Below, in pieces: positions 34,297-43,684 of a stretch of 64,000 bases of DNA. The position numbers and the translations under genes are program-made. This DNA comes from JAVVWB01 sp036652335 (lineage in GTDB: Bacteria; Synergistota; Synergistia; Synergistales; Synergistaceae). The notes beneath the pieces were generated by a model. It searched no databases. It had not been told where the DNA came from and saw only the letters and a list, made by a program, of their open reading frames with translations. The stretch covers positions 53,245-117,244 of the forward strand of contig JAVVWB010000006.1 in the NCBI GenBank assembly GCA_036652335.1. The letters are read 5' to 3'. Each line of letters opens with the position of its first letter. Position 1 is the first letter of the stretch.

Positions 34297-36851
34297 TATT
34301 TTTTCTTTGCTTTTGTTGATTTTCTTTTTTTCGGAGGATCAATTTTGTCGTTTACTTTTTTCTTAAAGGCCACTACTCGTTCATATGAGTTTTCTAGAGC
34401 AGCAAGAACTTTTCCATGAACCGTCTTTTTAGGATATTCACCATTTTCATTCGGTGTTCCAGCTTTTACGCCTGTGAGAATTTCTATTCCTTCGTCTATC
34501 GTTTTTACACTCCATATGTGGAATTTACCTTTTTTTACTGCTTCAGTAACTTCACTGTTTAACATTAGGTGTCTTTCGTTTTGGTATGGTATCATGACAC
34601 CTTGTTTCCCTGTCAGCCCCAAAACTTTGCAATACGAGAAGAAACCTTCAATTTTTTCGTTTACTCCACCTATAGGCTGGATGTTTCCTAATTGGTCAAC
34701 GGATCCAGTTACTGCTATGTTTTGCTTTATTGGTATTTCTGCTATTGCTGACAGTAGGCAGTATAGTTCTGTTGATGATGCACTGTCACCTTCTACCCCA
34801 CCATAAGTTTGTTCAAATGCAATTCTAGCCGAGATTGAGAGAGGAAAGTTTTGTGCATATTTTTTACCTAGGTAACTTGATAGAGTCAAGAGTCCTTTGT
34901 TGTGTATAGGACCTGTCATATTTACTTCTCTTTCTATACTTACGACTCCATCCTGCCCTATGTATGTGTTTGCTGTTATTCTTACAGGAGCACCGAAACT
35001 ATGGTCAATTATTTGCATTACTGTAAGCCCGTTAATTTGTCCTATTACACTACCTTCTGTGTCTATTTTTATGACACCCTCTTCGTAGCTTTCTCTAATT
35101 TTTTCTTCGAGTAAGGATGAGCGATATATTTTATCATTTATTGCTTTTCTCACGCAGTCAACATTTACTTGTCTTTTGTTGTCCGCTTTTGCCCATGCAG
35201 TAGCTTCTACTAATATTTCGAGTATTTTGTGGAATTGTGCACAAAGTTTGTTTTGATCTTCTGTTATGCGTGATGAGTATTCAATTATTTCTCCTACTGC
35301 TCCTACTGTGAAGTTGAGTTTTCCTTCTCTTTCAACATATCCCGATATAAAACGAGCAAGTTGCATTTCGCTATCGTCTGTTCTTTTCATTTCAGTGTCA
35401 AAATCTGCTTTTATTTTGAATATTTTCTGAAATTCGGAATCATAGATGTTGAGAAGGTAGTAAAGATATGGAGTTCCTACTATTACCACTTTCATTTGTA
35501 CAGGGATCGCTTCCGGGCGCAGAGATGAAACAGGTATATAACCTAACTGTTCACCAAGGTTTTCTATTGTCAGCTCTCCATAACGAAGGACTCTTTTGAG
35601 CGCATCCCATGACATAAACTGACGCAGTAGTTCTTCCGCATCTATTAGCAAAAATCCACCATTCGCTTTGTGTATTGCACCTGGTGTTATCTTTCTAAAG
35701 TCTGTGCTTAGGTATCCTTGTTTGCTTTCATATTCAACTTTACCTATGAGATTATAGTATATTGGGTTTGTTTCTGTTATTACCGGAGCTCCGTTTTCTG
35801 GGTTGTTTGTGACAAAAGCATTTACCTCATAGCGAGAAAAGTCTACTTCTGTTGTTTCATCTCTTGCTACTGCAAGAAATGAGTTAAAGTTTGTTACGAC
35901 ATCTTCTGTAAAATTATCAAGCCATTTATCAAGTTTTGCGTTTTTCTTATAGTTAGCACGGAGTTCAGAGAGTACAGGCTCTGTTACACTTCTGCAAATT
36001 TGACTTTCAAGTTCTTTTATTCTTTCTTTTAGATCTTTTTCTCTTTCTCTAATGAGTCTAAGTGTTATTAGTGTCTTTTGTGATATTTCTTCTGATGTTT
36101 TTTGTAATTTAGCTTGTTCTTCTTCTGTTAAATTTTCAAATTCATCTTGCTGCATTTCTCTTAGTTTAAGTTCAGGCTCTTGCTGTTCCGTTTTTGTTTC
36201 TTTCTTTAGTTGTTCTTCTATTTCTTTTTCATTCTCATTTTCATTTTCATTTTCGTTCTCTTCTTGGTTCTGTTCCTGTATTGGAGCACCCATTATCATA
36301 GGTAGATTAACGAAACCTTGGGGAGTTCTTTTTATGGCAAAGTTTTTTTCCTCGGCCCAAAGACGTAAGTCCTCCATTAGTTTGTTTACAACTTCTTGAA
36401 ATGTTTTTACAAGTTGAGCCTTATTTTCCTCATATTCATTATTGTCAAAAGCTTTTGCCAAAGCAAGCTTGAGGTCTTCAACCACATTCTCTGTGTCTTT
36501 TGCTAATTCCTTACCTTTACCTGCCGGTAGGTTGATTGCAAGCGGGACACTGTTGTCGTCGAAGTTGTATACGTATACCCAATCATCAGGAGTAGGCATA
36601 GACTTCGCAACTTTTTCCAATTCATGAGCAGCGTAAGTTGTCCTTCCGCTCCCTGGTTCTCCAATTATAAATATGTTGTAGCCTTTACTAGGGACAGAAA
36701 GCCCAAATTTTATTGACTGTACAGCTCTTTCTTGACCTGCAAGCCCTTCTAATTTATCTATTCCTTTTGTGGTTTTAAAACCAAGTGCCTCGAGATTTGC
36801 TTTTCTAGATAATTTTTCCAATGTTAATTCTTTATCTTTAATAAGGGACAT
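34296..36851 (-). CDS. Lon-like ATP-dependent protease (AAA_32 plus Lon C-terminal domain)
   Basis: An 851-residue protease of the LonB/YcbZ-like group. Near the N-terminus is the nucleotide loop GEPGSGRTT; arginine in place of lysine is, to my knowledge, usual for this subfamily. A long helical insert (about 190-300) includes an Asn-Glu repeat. The AAA core has GGFLLIDAEELL and SLRPEAIPVQMKVVIVG. The Lon protease domain has catalytic Ser690 in GDSAS and Lys733 in GGVNEKIEGFF. The C-terminus is Lys-rich. ATG 36851 is chosen because AAGGAGG lies 7 bases before it. Likely role: degrading damaged or regulatory proteins. Coupled to nth. Confidence 0.9.
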   Translation of the reverse strand: MSLIKDKELTLEKLSRKANLEALGFKTTKGIDKLEGLAGQERAVQSIKFGLSVPSKGYNIFIIGEPGSGRTTYAAHELEKVAKSMPTPDDWVYVYNFDDNSVPLAINLPAGKGKELAKDTENVVEDLKLALAKAFDNNEYEENKAQLVKTFQEVVNKLMEDLRLWAEEKNFAIKRTPQGFVNLPMIMGAPIQEQNQEENENENENENEKEIEEQLKKETKTEQQEPELKLREMQQDEFENLTEEEQAKLQKTSEEISQKTLITLRLIREREKDLKERIKELESQICRSVTEPVLSELRANYKKNAKLDKWLDNFTEDVVTNFNSFLAVARDETTEVDFSRYEVNAFVTNNPENGAPVITETNPIYYNLIGKVEYESKQGYLSTDFRKITPGAIHKANGGFLLIDAEELLRQFMSWDALKRVLRYGELTIENLGEQLGYIPVSSLRPEAIPVQMKVVIVGTPYLYYLLNIYDSEFQKIFKIKADFDTEMKRTDDSEMQLARFISGYVEREGKLNFTVGAVGEIIEYSSRITEDQNKLCAQFHKILEILVEATAWAKADNKRQVNVDCVRKAINDKIYRSSLLEEKIRESYEEGVIKIDTEGSVIGQINGLTVMQIIDHSFGAPVRITANTYIGQDGVVSIEREVNMTGPIHNKGLLTLSSYLGKKYAQNFPLSISARIAFEQTYGGVEGDSASSTELYCLLSAIAEIPIKQNIAVTGSVDQLGNIQPIGGVNEKIEGFFSYCKVLGLTGKQGVMIPYQNERHLMLNSEVTEAVKKGKFHIWSVKTIDEGIEILTGVKAGTPNENGEYPKKTVHGKVLAALENSYERVVAFKKKVNDKIDPPKKRKSTKAKKK
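36231..36260. repeat. Hexanucleotide tandem repeat inside the Lon-like gene
   Basis: Five 6-base units of the ATTTTC/ATTCTC/GTTCTC type, encoding alternating Asn-Glu on the minus strand. In-frame gain or loss of units would change the length of the acidic loop. Confidence 0.8.
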
Positions 36852-36897
36852 TCTTGTTCCTCCTTGAATTATTATCACTTTATAGATTCTATTTTAA

Positions 36898-36925
36898 AAT
36901 AACGTACTAATTCTAACACGTTATT
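36898..36925. repeat. Inverted repeat upstream of the Lon-like gene
   Basis: AATAACGT (36898-36905) and complement ACGTTATT (36918-36925), spacer 12, 46 bases ahead of the start codon. Candidate operator. A good promoter match was not found beside it. Confidence 0.35.
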
Positions 36926-36950
36926 GAGTTTTCAATCTATTTTTTTACAT

Positions 36951-36980
36951 AAAAAAAGAGAAGAGCTTACGCCCTCCTCT
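36951..36980 (-). terminator. Terminator of the cold-shock gene
   Basis: 10-bp stem (36957-36966 with 36971-36980) with two G-U pairs and loop GTAA, followed by a run of T on the minus strand, 33 bases after the stop. Confidence 0.85.
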
Positions 36981-37013
36981 TATTTTGATTTCTTTAAAAA
37001 GAAATTCCGTTAA

Positions 37014-37217
37014 CTAGATCTTCTCTACGTCAGAAGCCTGGGGGCCTTTGCTGCCCGTTGTGATTTCAAAAGAAACCTTCTGACCTTCGTCAAGGGTCTT
37101 AAATCCGTCGCCCTGGATTGCGCTGAAGTGTACGAATACGTCGTTGCCTTCATCTGTTGTGATAAATCCGTAGCCTTTTGTTGCGTTAAACCATTTTACT
37201 GTACCGTTGCTTTTCAA
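37014..37217 (-). CDS. csp: Cold-shock protein (CspA family)
   Basis: A 67-residue RNA chaperone with a single cold-shock domain. It has GTVKWFNATKGYGFI (RNP1) and DVFVHFSAI (RNP2), and ends GPQASDVEKI. The start is TTG 37217, 7 bases after GGGAGG; this gives the standard family length. An upstream in-frame TTG at 37232 would run through the ribosome site. It is transcribed alone. Confidence 0.95.
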   Translation of the reverse strand: MKSNGTVKWFNATKGYGFITTDEGNDVFVHFSAIQGDGFKTLDEGQKVSFEITTGSKGPQASDVEKI

Positions 37218-37268
37218 AGTGTTGCCTCCCAACAGGAAAAATTATAATCGACTTGTGTCGACTTGCAC

Positions 37269-37297
37269 ATCTTATCCTTATATCTAAAACTTGTCAA
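37269..37297 (-). promoter_or_regulatory. Promoter of csp
   Basis: Minus-strand perfect -35 TTGACA (37292-37297), 17-base spacer, -10 TAAGAT (37269-37274), giving a leader of about 45 bases. Confidence 0.75.
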
Positions 37298-37464
37298 GCG
37301 AATTTATTTTTTTTTATTTTTTTTAAATTATTCTTTTATTTATTTGTTTATTTTTAGTGTTTTTCTTATTTTAGAAATTTTTTATTTTTAAATGATAGCG
37401 GAAGTTTGCTTGCAAAAATCTAAAATATTTGCCTATATTTGCCTCTAGTTACCTTAGATAAAAT

Positions 37465-37492
37465 TTGTTTGATTTTTATTGACCATTATAAT
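37465..37492 (+). promoter_or_regulatory. Candidate promoter of clpB
   Basis: -10 TATAAT (37487-37492), 16-base spacer, weak -35 TTGTTT (37465-37470). No CIRCE or other heat-shock operator is recognised near it. Confidence 0.45.
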
Positions 37493-37549
37493 ATAATCAT
37501 ATTGTCAAATTTGGTTAATTTTAAAGTTTGATAGAACGAGGTGATTTTT

Positions 37550-40156
37550 ATGAACATGAATAAATTAACACAAAAGTCTCAGGAAGCTTTCTATGAAGCA
37601 CAAAATATCGCAACAAGATATGGACATCAGGAAATTTCTGAGGAGCATTTAGCTTTGTCTCTTGTAACTCAAGAAAACGGGCTAATTCCAAAATTGCTTT
37701 CAAAAATGGGTTTTGACCCAAATAGTGTTGTTTCGTCTATTGAAGCTGAATTAAGGAAAATTCCAAAAGTCACGGTTTCAGGACAGGAACAAGGTAAGCT
37801 TTACGTTTCACAAAACCTATCAAAAGCTATGGTCGCTGCAGAAGATGAAGCTGATAAGTTAAAGGATGATTATATTTCTGTAGAACATTTGTTTTTAGCT
37901 ATCCTTTCTGATACAAAATCTCCAATTTCAAAAATCTTTCAAAGCTTTACTATTACAAAAGACTCTTTTTTGAAGATTTTGTCAGAGGTTCGTGGAAATC
38001 AGCGAATCACAAGTGATAATCCTGAGGATACTTATGATGTACTTGAAAAATACGGTCGAGATTTAGTTAAAGCAGCCAGAGAGAATAAGCTTGATCCTGT
38101 TATCGGACGAGACGATGAAATTCGTAGAACTATCCGCATCCTTAGCAGAAAGACTAAGAATAATCCTGTTTTAATAGGAGAGCCTGGGGTAGGTAAAACT
38201 GCAATAGTAGAGGGGCTTGCAAGTCGTATTTTACGTGGAGATGTCCCAGAAGGTTTAAAGGACCGTTCAATTTTTGCACTTGATATGGGGTCACTCCTTG
38301 CAGGTGCAAAGTATAGAGGCGAGTTTGAGGAGCGACTTAAGGCTGTTCTTACAGAGGTTAAAAAAAGTGAAGGGAGAATTATTCTCTTTATAGATGAGCT
38401 CCATACTATAGTTGGAGCAGGTAAAGCAGATGGTGCAATAGATGCAGGCAATATGTTAAAACCGATGCTCGCACGAGGTGAACTTCACTGTATCGGAGCT
38501 ACTACTCTCGAGGAGTATAGAAATTATATAGAAAAAGACGCTGCACTTGAACGTCGTTTCCAACCAGTTTTAGTTGAAGCTCCTGATGTAGAAGATACAA
38601 TTTCAATTCTAAGAGGTTTGAAGGAACGCTTTCAGGTTCACCATGGAGTGAGAATTCAAGATAATGCCCTTGTTGCAGCAGCAGTACTTTCTAATCGTTA
38701 TATTACAGATAGATTCTTACCTGATAAGGCTATAGACCTTGTAGATGAAGCTTGTGCAATGATTAGAACCGATATTGATTCCATGCCTGCGGAATTAGAT
38801 GCTGTTTCAAGAAGAGTTATGCAGTTAGAAATTGAAGAAGCAGCATTAAAGTTGGAAAAGGATAAATCAAGTAAGGATCGTTTGGATGTTCTTCAAAAAG
38901 AACTTGCAGATCAGAAAGAGTTAGCAAATACTTTAAGAGCTCAGTATGATAAGGAAAAAGAAGATATCACTAGAGTAAGGAAGATACGTGCTGATATAGA
39001 ACAATTAGGACGTGACATTGATAAAGCGGAGCGAGAATATAATCTAAATCTAGCAGCAGAATTACGCCACGGTAAGTTACCTGCTTTGGAGAAACAGCTT
39101 GATGAAGAAGAGAAGAAGGTAGAGACATCAGGCGCTACAAAGCTTTTACGTGAAGAGGTTACAGAAGAAGAGATTACAGAAATAGTAGCAAAGTGGACAG
39201 GTATTCCTGTAACGCGACTTCTAGAAGGAGAAAGAGAAAAACTTTTACACCTCAGTGATGTGTTACATGAGAGAGTTGTAGGTCAAGATGAAGCCGTTGA
39301 GCTTGTAAGTGATGCTGTTCTTAGAGCACGTTCAGGTATCAAAGATCCCAAACGTCCAATAGGGTCGTTCATTTTCTTAGGTCCAACTGGCGTAGGCAAA
39401 ACTGAGTTAGCAAGGACTTTAGCTGAATCACTCTTTGATTCAGAGGAGAATATTATTAGGATTGACATGTCTGAGTATATGGAAAAACATTCTGTTTCTA
39501 GACTTGTTGGAGCGCCTCCAGGATATGTCGGTTATGACGAAGGCGGACAACTTACAGAGGCAGTACGTAGACATCCATATTCGGTGGTTTTGTTTGATGA
39601 AATAGAAAAAGCACATCCAGATGTCTTCAATATTTTGCTACAAATTTTGGATGATGGGCGAGTAACAGATAGTCATGGACGTACGGTAAACTTTAAAAAC
39701 TGCGTTATAATTATGACAAGTAATATCGGAGCAGAGTTCCTTATAAACGGAATAGATTCTGTTTCAGGTGATGTATCAGTAAAAGCTCGCGATGAGGTAT
39801 CCTCACTTTTAAAGAGTCACTTTAGACCGGAGTTTTTAAATAGGGTGGATGAAATAATTTTCTTCAAACCACTTACAATCAATGAGGTAACGAAGATTGT
39901 TTCTTTACTTCTTAAAACTTTAGAGAAGAGATTGGCAGAGAGAGGAATTATTCTTGACGTTACACCTGATTCTTTGACTCTTATCGCAAAAAATGCTTAC
40001 GACCCTATTTATGGAGCAAGACCATTAAAGCGTTATTTGCAGAAACACGTTGAGACGCAGATTGCAAAGTTAATTATTAGCGGTGAAGCTTCAAGTGATT
40101 GTCGGCTTGTTATAGAAAACCAAGGTAACGACATCGCTATTCACGTGATAAAATAG
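37550..40156 (+). CDS. clpB: ATP-dependent chaperone ClpB (disaggregase)
   Basis: Dissolves protein aggregates together with DnaK. The 868-residue protein has the N-domain (about 1-145), first AAA+ module with Walker A GEPGVGKT and GAKYRGEFEERLKAVL, and a coiled-coil middle domain (about 400-520), which marks ClpB rather than ClpA or ClpC. The second AAA+ module has GPTGVGKTELART and the C-terminal YGARPLKRYLQ block. ATG 37550 is chosen because GAGGTG lies 6 bases before it; the frame extends to a GTG at 37541 that is part of that site. Confidence 0.97.
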   Translation: MNMNKLTQKSQEAFYEAQNIATRYGHQEISEEHLALSLVTQENGLIPKLLSKMGFDPNSVVSSIEAELRKIPKVTVSGQEQGKLYVSQNLSKAMVAAEDEADKLKDDYISVEHLFLAILSDTKSPISKIFQSFTITKDSFLKILSEVRGNQRITSDNPEDTYDVLEKYGRDLVKAARENKLDPVIGRDDEIRRTIRILSRKTKNNPVLIGEPGVGKTAIVEGLASRILRGDVPEGLKDRSIFALDMGSLLAGAKYRGEFEERLKAVLTEVKKSEGRIILFIDELHTIVGAGKADGAIDAGNMLKPMLARGELHCIGATTLEEYRNYIEKDAALERRFQPVLVEAPDVEDTISILRGLKERFQVHHGVRIQDNALVAAAVLSNRYITDRFLPDKAIDLVDEACAMIRTDIDSMPAELDAVSRRVMQLEIEEAALKLEKDKSSKDRLDVLQKELADQKELANTLRAQYDKEKEDITRVRKIRADIEQLGRDIDKAEREYNLNLAAELRHGKLPALEKQLDEEEKKVETSGATKLLREEVTEEEITEIVAKWTGIPVTRLLEGEREKLLHLSDVLHERVVGQDEAVELVSDAVLRARSGIKDPKRPIGSFIFLGPTGVGKTELARTLAESLFDSEENIIRIDMSEYMEKHSVSRLVGAPPGYVGYDEGGQLTEAVRRHPYSVVLFDEIEKAHPDVFNILLQILDDGRVTDSHGRTVNFKNCVIIMTSNIGAEFLINGIDSVSGDVSVKARDEVSSLLKSHFRPEFLNRVDEIIFFKPLTINEVTKIVSLLLKTLEKRLAERGIILDVTPDSLTLIAKNAYDPIYGARPLKRYLQKHVETQIAKLIISGEASSDCRLVIENQGNDIAIHVIK

Positions 40157-40175
40157 AGTCGCAGATTATGCATAT

Positions 40176-40212
40176 ACATGGAGGCTTATTTTTAAAGCTT
40201 CCATGTTTTATT
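40176..40212 (+). terminator. Hairpin between clpB and htpG
   Basis: 12-bp stem ACATGGAGGCTT (40176-40187) with AAGCTTCCATGT (40195-40206), one G-U pair, followed by TTTTATTT. Probable terminator of clpB; some read-through into htpG is possible. Confidence 0.7.
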
Positions 40213-40239
40213 TAAATAACTTTTTTAGGAGGAAGTTTT

Positions 40240-42138
40240 ATGACAACAAATTGTGAAAAACATGAGTTTCAAAGTGAAGCAAAACAAGTTCTTGAATTGA
40301 TGATCCATTCTGTTTATTCAAATCCAGATATTTTTGTTAGAGAGTTGATTTCTAACGCCTCTGACGCACTTGATAAACTGAGAATAGAAGCATTAAGTGA
40401 TTCTTCTTTATCCGAATTTGCAAAAGAACCAAAGATTGAAATTTTGGTTGATAAGAAAAACAATACTTTGACAATTTCAGATAACGGAATTGGTATGTCG
40501 AAGGAAGATTTAGTTTCTTATTTGGGTACTATCGCAAAAAGTGGAACAAAAGAATTTATGAAAGCAATGAAAGAAGCCAAGTCTAATTCTTCAGGTGATC
40601 TTATTGGTCAGTTTGGAGTAGGATTTTATTCTTGCTTTATAGCAGCAGATAAGGTTAGAGTAGAGACAAAAAAAGCTGGATTAGATAAAGCATTTGTTTG
40701 GGAGTCAGAGGGTGATGGTACTTTTACGATTTCCGAAGGTACTAGAAATTCAAATGGTACTACTATAGTAATGAGTATGAAGAAAAATGAAAACACAGAT
40801 GAGCATGATTTAGATACAGATTATCTCTCTGAATGGACATTACGTGGGATTATTAAGAAATATTCAGATTTTGTAACTTATCCAATTTTTATCAAGGATA
40901 TGAACAAAGAAGTTAAACCTGAGGATGAACCAGAAAAAGATGCTCCTATAAACTCAATGAAGGCACTTTGGACACGCTCCGAAAGTGATGTCACAGATGA
41001 CGAATACAAGGAATTTTATAGGCATATATCTCACGACTGGGAAGACCCGCTAGAACGAATTAGTTATAAAGCGGAAGGCACAAGTGAGTTCTGTGCTTTG
41101 CTTTATATCCCAGCACGCCAACCTATGGACCTGTTTTTCCAAGATGGCAAACACGGGGTTCAACTTTATATTAAGAGAGTCTTTATTATGAACGACTGTA
41201 AGGATTTAATCCCTGAGTATTTGCGTTTTATTAAGGGGGTAGTCGATTCCGAAGATCTTTCTCTTAATGTGTCACGTGAAATTTTACAGCAGAACCGCCA
41301 AACAAATTTGATTAAGAGTAGTTTAACAAGAAAGGTTCTTGATTCACTTAGAAAGATGAAGCAAGATAAACCTGAGGATTATAACAAGTTTTGGGATACT
41401 TTTGGAATTGTCCTCAAAGAAGGTATTATTTCTGATCAGAAGAATAAAGAGCAGATTATGAAGCTTTGCATGTTTGATAGCTCAAAGGGTAACAAAACAA
41501 CACTTGAAGAGTATGTCTCGAAGATGTCTTCTGATCAAAAGAAGATTTATTATATTACTGGTTCAAATAAGTCTACTCTTTCTGCATCACCAAAACTTGA
41601 AGCTTTTAGAAAGAGAGATATAGAGGTTTTACTTTTGGGTGATGGAGTCGACGAAATTTGGGTAAATAATACTCCTAAGTTCAACGATTTTGATTTTGTA
41701 TCAATTTCGTCAGAAAATTTGGAGTTGCCAGATTCTCTCCTTGGAGAGGACGAAAAGAAAGACAAGGAAGAACTCGAAAAGAGTGGCCTTTTAACAAAAA
41801 TTAAAGAAGCTCTCGTTGGGACAGTAGAAGATGTAACTTTTTCAACAAGGTTAGTAGATTCACCGGCTTGCTTTGTACAAAAAGGCGAGGAAATATCACC
41901 TCAGATGAGAAATTTCTTCCAATCAATGGGACAGCCTGTTCCCGAAGAAAAGAAAGTTCTTGAAATTAACCCATCTCATCAACTTATCAAAAAAATTGCA
42001 GAAAATTACGAAAATGATATGTCTAATGTGTCTGAGTGGGGTACTATGTTGGTAGGTCTTGCAACTATTGCAGAGGGAGATTCTATTACAGATAGTAAAA
42101 AATTTACAGAGTCATTAACAAAGCTACTTTCTAAATAA
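40240..42138 (+). CDS. htpG: Molecular chaperone HtpG (Hsp90)
   Basis: Bacterial Hsp90, 632 residues, full length. The N-terminal GHKL ATPase has ELISNASDALDKLR, ISDNGIGM and GQFGVGFYSCF. The middle domain has the SLNVSREILQQN catalytic loop, and a C-terminal dimerisation domain follows. AGGAGGAAG precedes the ATG. It follows clpB in the same orientation after a hairpin, forming a chaperone pair. Confidence 0.97.
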   Translation: MTTNCEKHEFQSEAKQVLELMIHSVYSNPDIFVRELISNASDALDKLRIEALSDSSLSEFAKEPKIEILVDKKNNTLTISDNGIGMSKEDLVSYLGTIAKSGTKEFMKAMKEAKSNSSGDLIGQFGVGFYSCFIAADKVRVETKKAGLDKAFVWESEGDGTFTISEGTRNSNGTTIVMSMKKNENTDEHDLDTDYLSEWTLRGIIKKYSDFVTYPIFIKDMNKEVKPEDEPEKDAPINSMKALWTRSESDVTDDEYKEFYRHISHDWEDPLERISYKAEGTSEFCALLYIPARQPMDLFFQDGKHGVQLYIKRVFIMNDCKDLIPEYLRFIKGVVDSEDLSLNVSREILQQNRQTNLIKSSLTRKVLDSLRKMKQDKPEDYNKFWDTFGIVLKEGIISDQKNKEQIMKLCMFDSSKGNKTTLEEYVSKMSSDQKKIYYITGSNKSTLSASPKLEAFRKRDIEVLLLGDGVDEIWVNNTPKFNDFDFVSISSENLELPDSLLGEDEKKDKEELEKSGLLTKIKEALVGTVEDVTFSTRLVDSPACFVQKGEEISPQMRNFFQSMGQPVPEEKKVLEINPSHQLIKKIAENYENDMSNVSEWGTMLVGLATIAEGDSITDSKKFTESLTKLLSK

Positions 42139-42157
42139 CTGTTTTGTTATCATATAT

Positions 42158-42199
42158 AAAAAGAGAGTTCTTAATTTTATAATTAAGAACTCTCTTTTT
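42158..42199. terminator. Bidirectional terminator after htpG
   Basis: Perfect 19-bp stem (42158-42176 with 42181-42199) with a TTAT loop and A/T runs at both ends, between convergent htpG and the zinc-ribbon gene. Confidence 0.92.
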
Positions 42200-42204
42200 A
42201 TGTT

Positions 42205-42450
42205 CTAGTCTTTTAACATTTCCGGTATTTTTAGTAATGAGTTTTTGCTTTTAGGATATTTTCCAAAAACGAGACCTTTTACTATTTTGTTTAGATCTCC
42301 TCTTCTGGCATCTTTTCCTATTACCAGTTCCATTATCTGCCCTGTCCCACAATGATTACAAGTCCACATTACTCTAGCATCCCCTGTAGCATCAGGCGAC
42401 CCAGCTATTACTTTTAATTCGCCACATTTTTGACAAGCCACTATTAGCAT
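42205..42450 (-). CDS. Small zinc-ribbon protein of unknown function
   Basis: An 81-residue protein with two CxxC pairs, CQKC (6-9) and CNHC (31-34), forming a likely zinc ribbon, followed by a basic C-terminal region. I do not recognise a named family. It is the last gene of the mreB-YkgJ-DUF3084 cluster, starting 15 bases after the DUF3084 stop, and is closed by a strong terminator. Confidence 0.7.
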   Translation of the reverse strand: MLIVACQKCGELKVIAGSPDATGDARVMWTCNHCGTGQIMELVIGKDARRGDLNKIVKGLVFGKYPKSKNSLLKIPEMLKD

Positions 42451-42465
42451 TTCATCAATCGCTTT

Positions 42466-43668
42466 CTATCTTATTTCACATTTAACCTTTACAGGTCCTT
42501 CTGAGTAAATCTTTCTTGTTGTCGTAAAATTTAGTTTTTTATCTTCTTTTATCCCAAGCAGTTTATCCATAGTTTTTATTAAGTCATCACTCTCTAAAGA
42601 ACCTACATTTCCTGTAATCGGATCTCTAAAAACACCATCTTTTACTGCTTTCATGTTTAGTTCTTTAAAGGCAAGAGATATAACCATTTCAATATCATGT
42701 TTTGTTTGACCTTGTTTTACTTTTTTTGACACCAATACTTCGCCTTGATTATATATAAGTTTAGTAGGATAGACATCAACTCTTACTTTTAGTTGTTCAC
42801 CAGATACCGCATTTGACACAACTGTCATTCTTGTTAGCCATCTTGCCTTTTTCTTTGTTAGTATGTCTGTTACTTTTTTTAAAGATTGTTTGTCTACAAT
42901 TGGATCCCTTAGAGTCGCTTTATCTTCTCCAAGTCTATATGCCAAAAGTGAGTTCGTGTTATCCTGTAATGTTTTTATTAGTGTTTTTACTGATTCAGCA
43001 TCCATTTTAGTTTCTTCTTCAATTATTACTTGAGCCACGACTTCTCCAGTCAAAGCAGATATTCTGCCTTCTCTAAGACGAACCATGTCTTGTTTCAGAT
43101 TTTCTGATTCAATTTTCATAGAGGCAACAGATTCTGTAAGTTTTTTACTTTCATCTGAAAGTTTTGAGTTTTCCCAAAGCAGCTTAGCTTGTTCAGCTTC
43201 AGTTTTTTTCATTTGTTCTTCTATTATTTTAAGTTTACCTTTTGTTTCTTCTAAGTTTGAAGTTTCTTTTTGCAATTTTGATTCAACACTTTGGAGCATT
43301 ATTTGCTTTTCGCTTAGGTCACCTTTACTTTCAAATAATTGCACTTCCATTAGTTCTAGGTTGGATCTGTTTTTTTGAAGATCAGCAGTCAAGGTGGTAA
43401 TTTGATTTTGTACATAGTTCATACTAAAGAGTGCAGTACGTACCGGCTCTACCGTCACACTGATTGCAAAGAGTGTGACAAATGCAATCAATACACCTGT
43501 TATAACAGACATTAACCTCGATGTGTGTTTAGGGCGAAGTTTTAGGAAGGTTATTCTTTTTTTACCGAGTTTCATTCCAATGTAGTCTCCTGCCCACGCA
43601 ACAACTGCACTTACTACAAGTAGTGTAAGCAAGAGGGTCCAGTTTACTTCTTTCATCAACTCAGTCAT
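42466..43668 (-). CDS. DUF3084-family membrane protein with coiled coil
   Basis: A 400-residue protein with two N-terminal membrane helices (about 12-29 and 53-74) around the conserved GMKLGKKRITFLKLRPKHTS loop, then a long coiled coil (about 84-195) and a C-terminal globular region. This is the layout of DUF3084, an envelope protein of unknown function in Synergistota, Cyanobacteria and others. It lies next to YkgJ and mreB, which makes an envelope or cell-shape role plausible but unproven. Confidence 0.85.
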   Translation of the reverse strand: MTELMKEVNWTLLLTLLVVSAVVAWAGDYIGMKLGKKRITFLKLRPKHTSRLMSVITGVLIAFVTLFAISVTVEPVRTALFSMNYVQNQITTLTADLQKNRSNLELMEVQLFESKGDLSEKQIMLQSVESKLQKETSNLEETKGKLKIIEEQMKKTEAEQAKLLWENSKLSDESKKLTESVASMKIESENLKQDMVRLREGRISALTGEVVAQVIIEEETKMDAESVKTLIKTLQDNTNSLLAYRLGEDKATLRDPIVDKQSLKKVTDILTKKKARWLTRMTVVSNAVSGEQLKVRVDVYPTKLIYNQGEVLVSKKVKQGQTKHDIEMVISLAFKELNMKAVKDGVFRDPITGNVGSLESDDLIKTMDKLLGIKEDKKLNFTTTRKIYSEGPVKVKCEIR

Positions 43669-43684
43669 TTAGTACCTTCCTTTC

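Larger units (their letters stand above)
37218..37549. other. 332-base AT-rich intergenic region between csp and clpB
   Basis: It holds the divergent promoters of csp and clpB (listed separately). Downstream of the csp -10 there is a direct repeat TCGACTT (37248-37254 and 37258-37264) in the csp leader. The middle (about 37300-37400) is a T-rich low-complexity stretch. I see no gene, CIRCE element or RNA structure in it. Confidence 0.6.
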
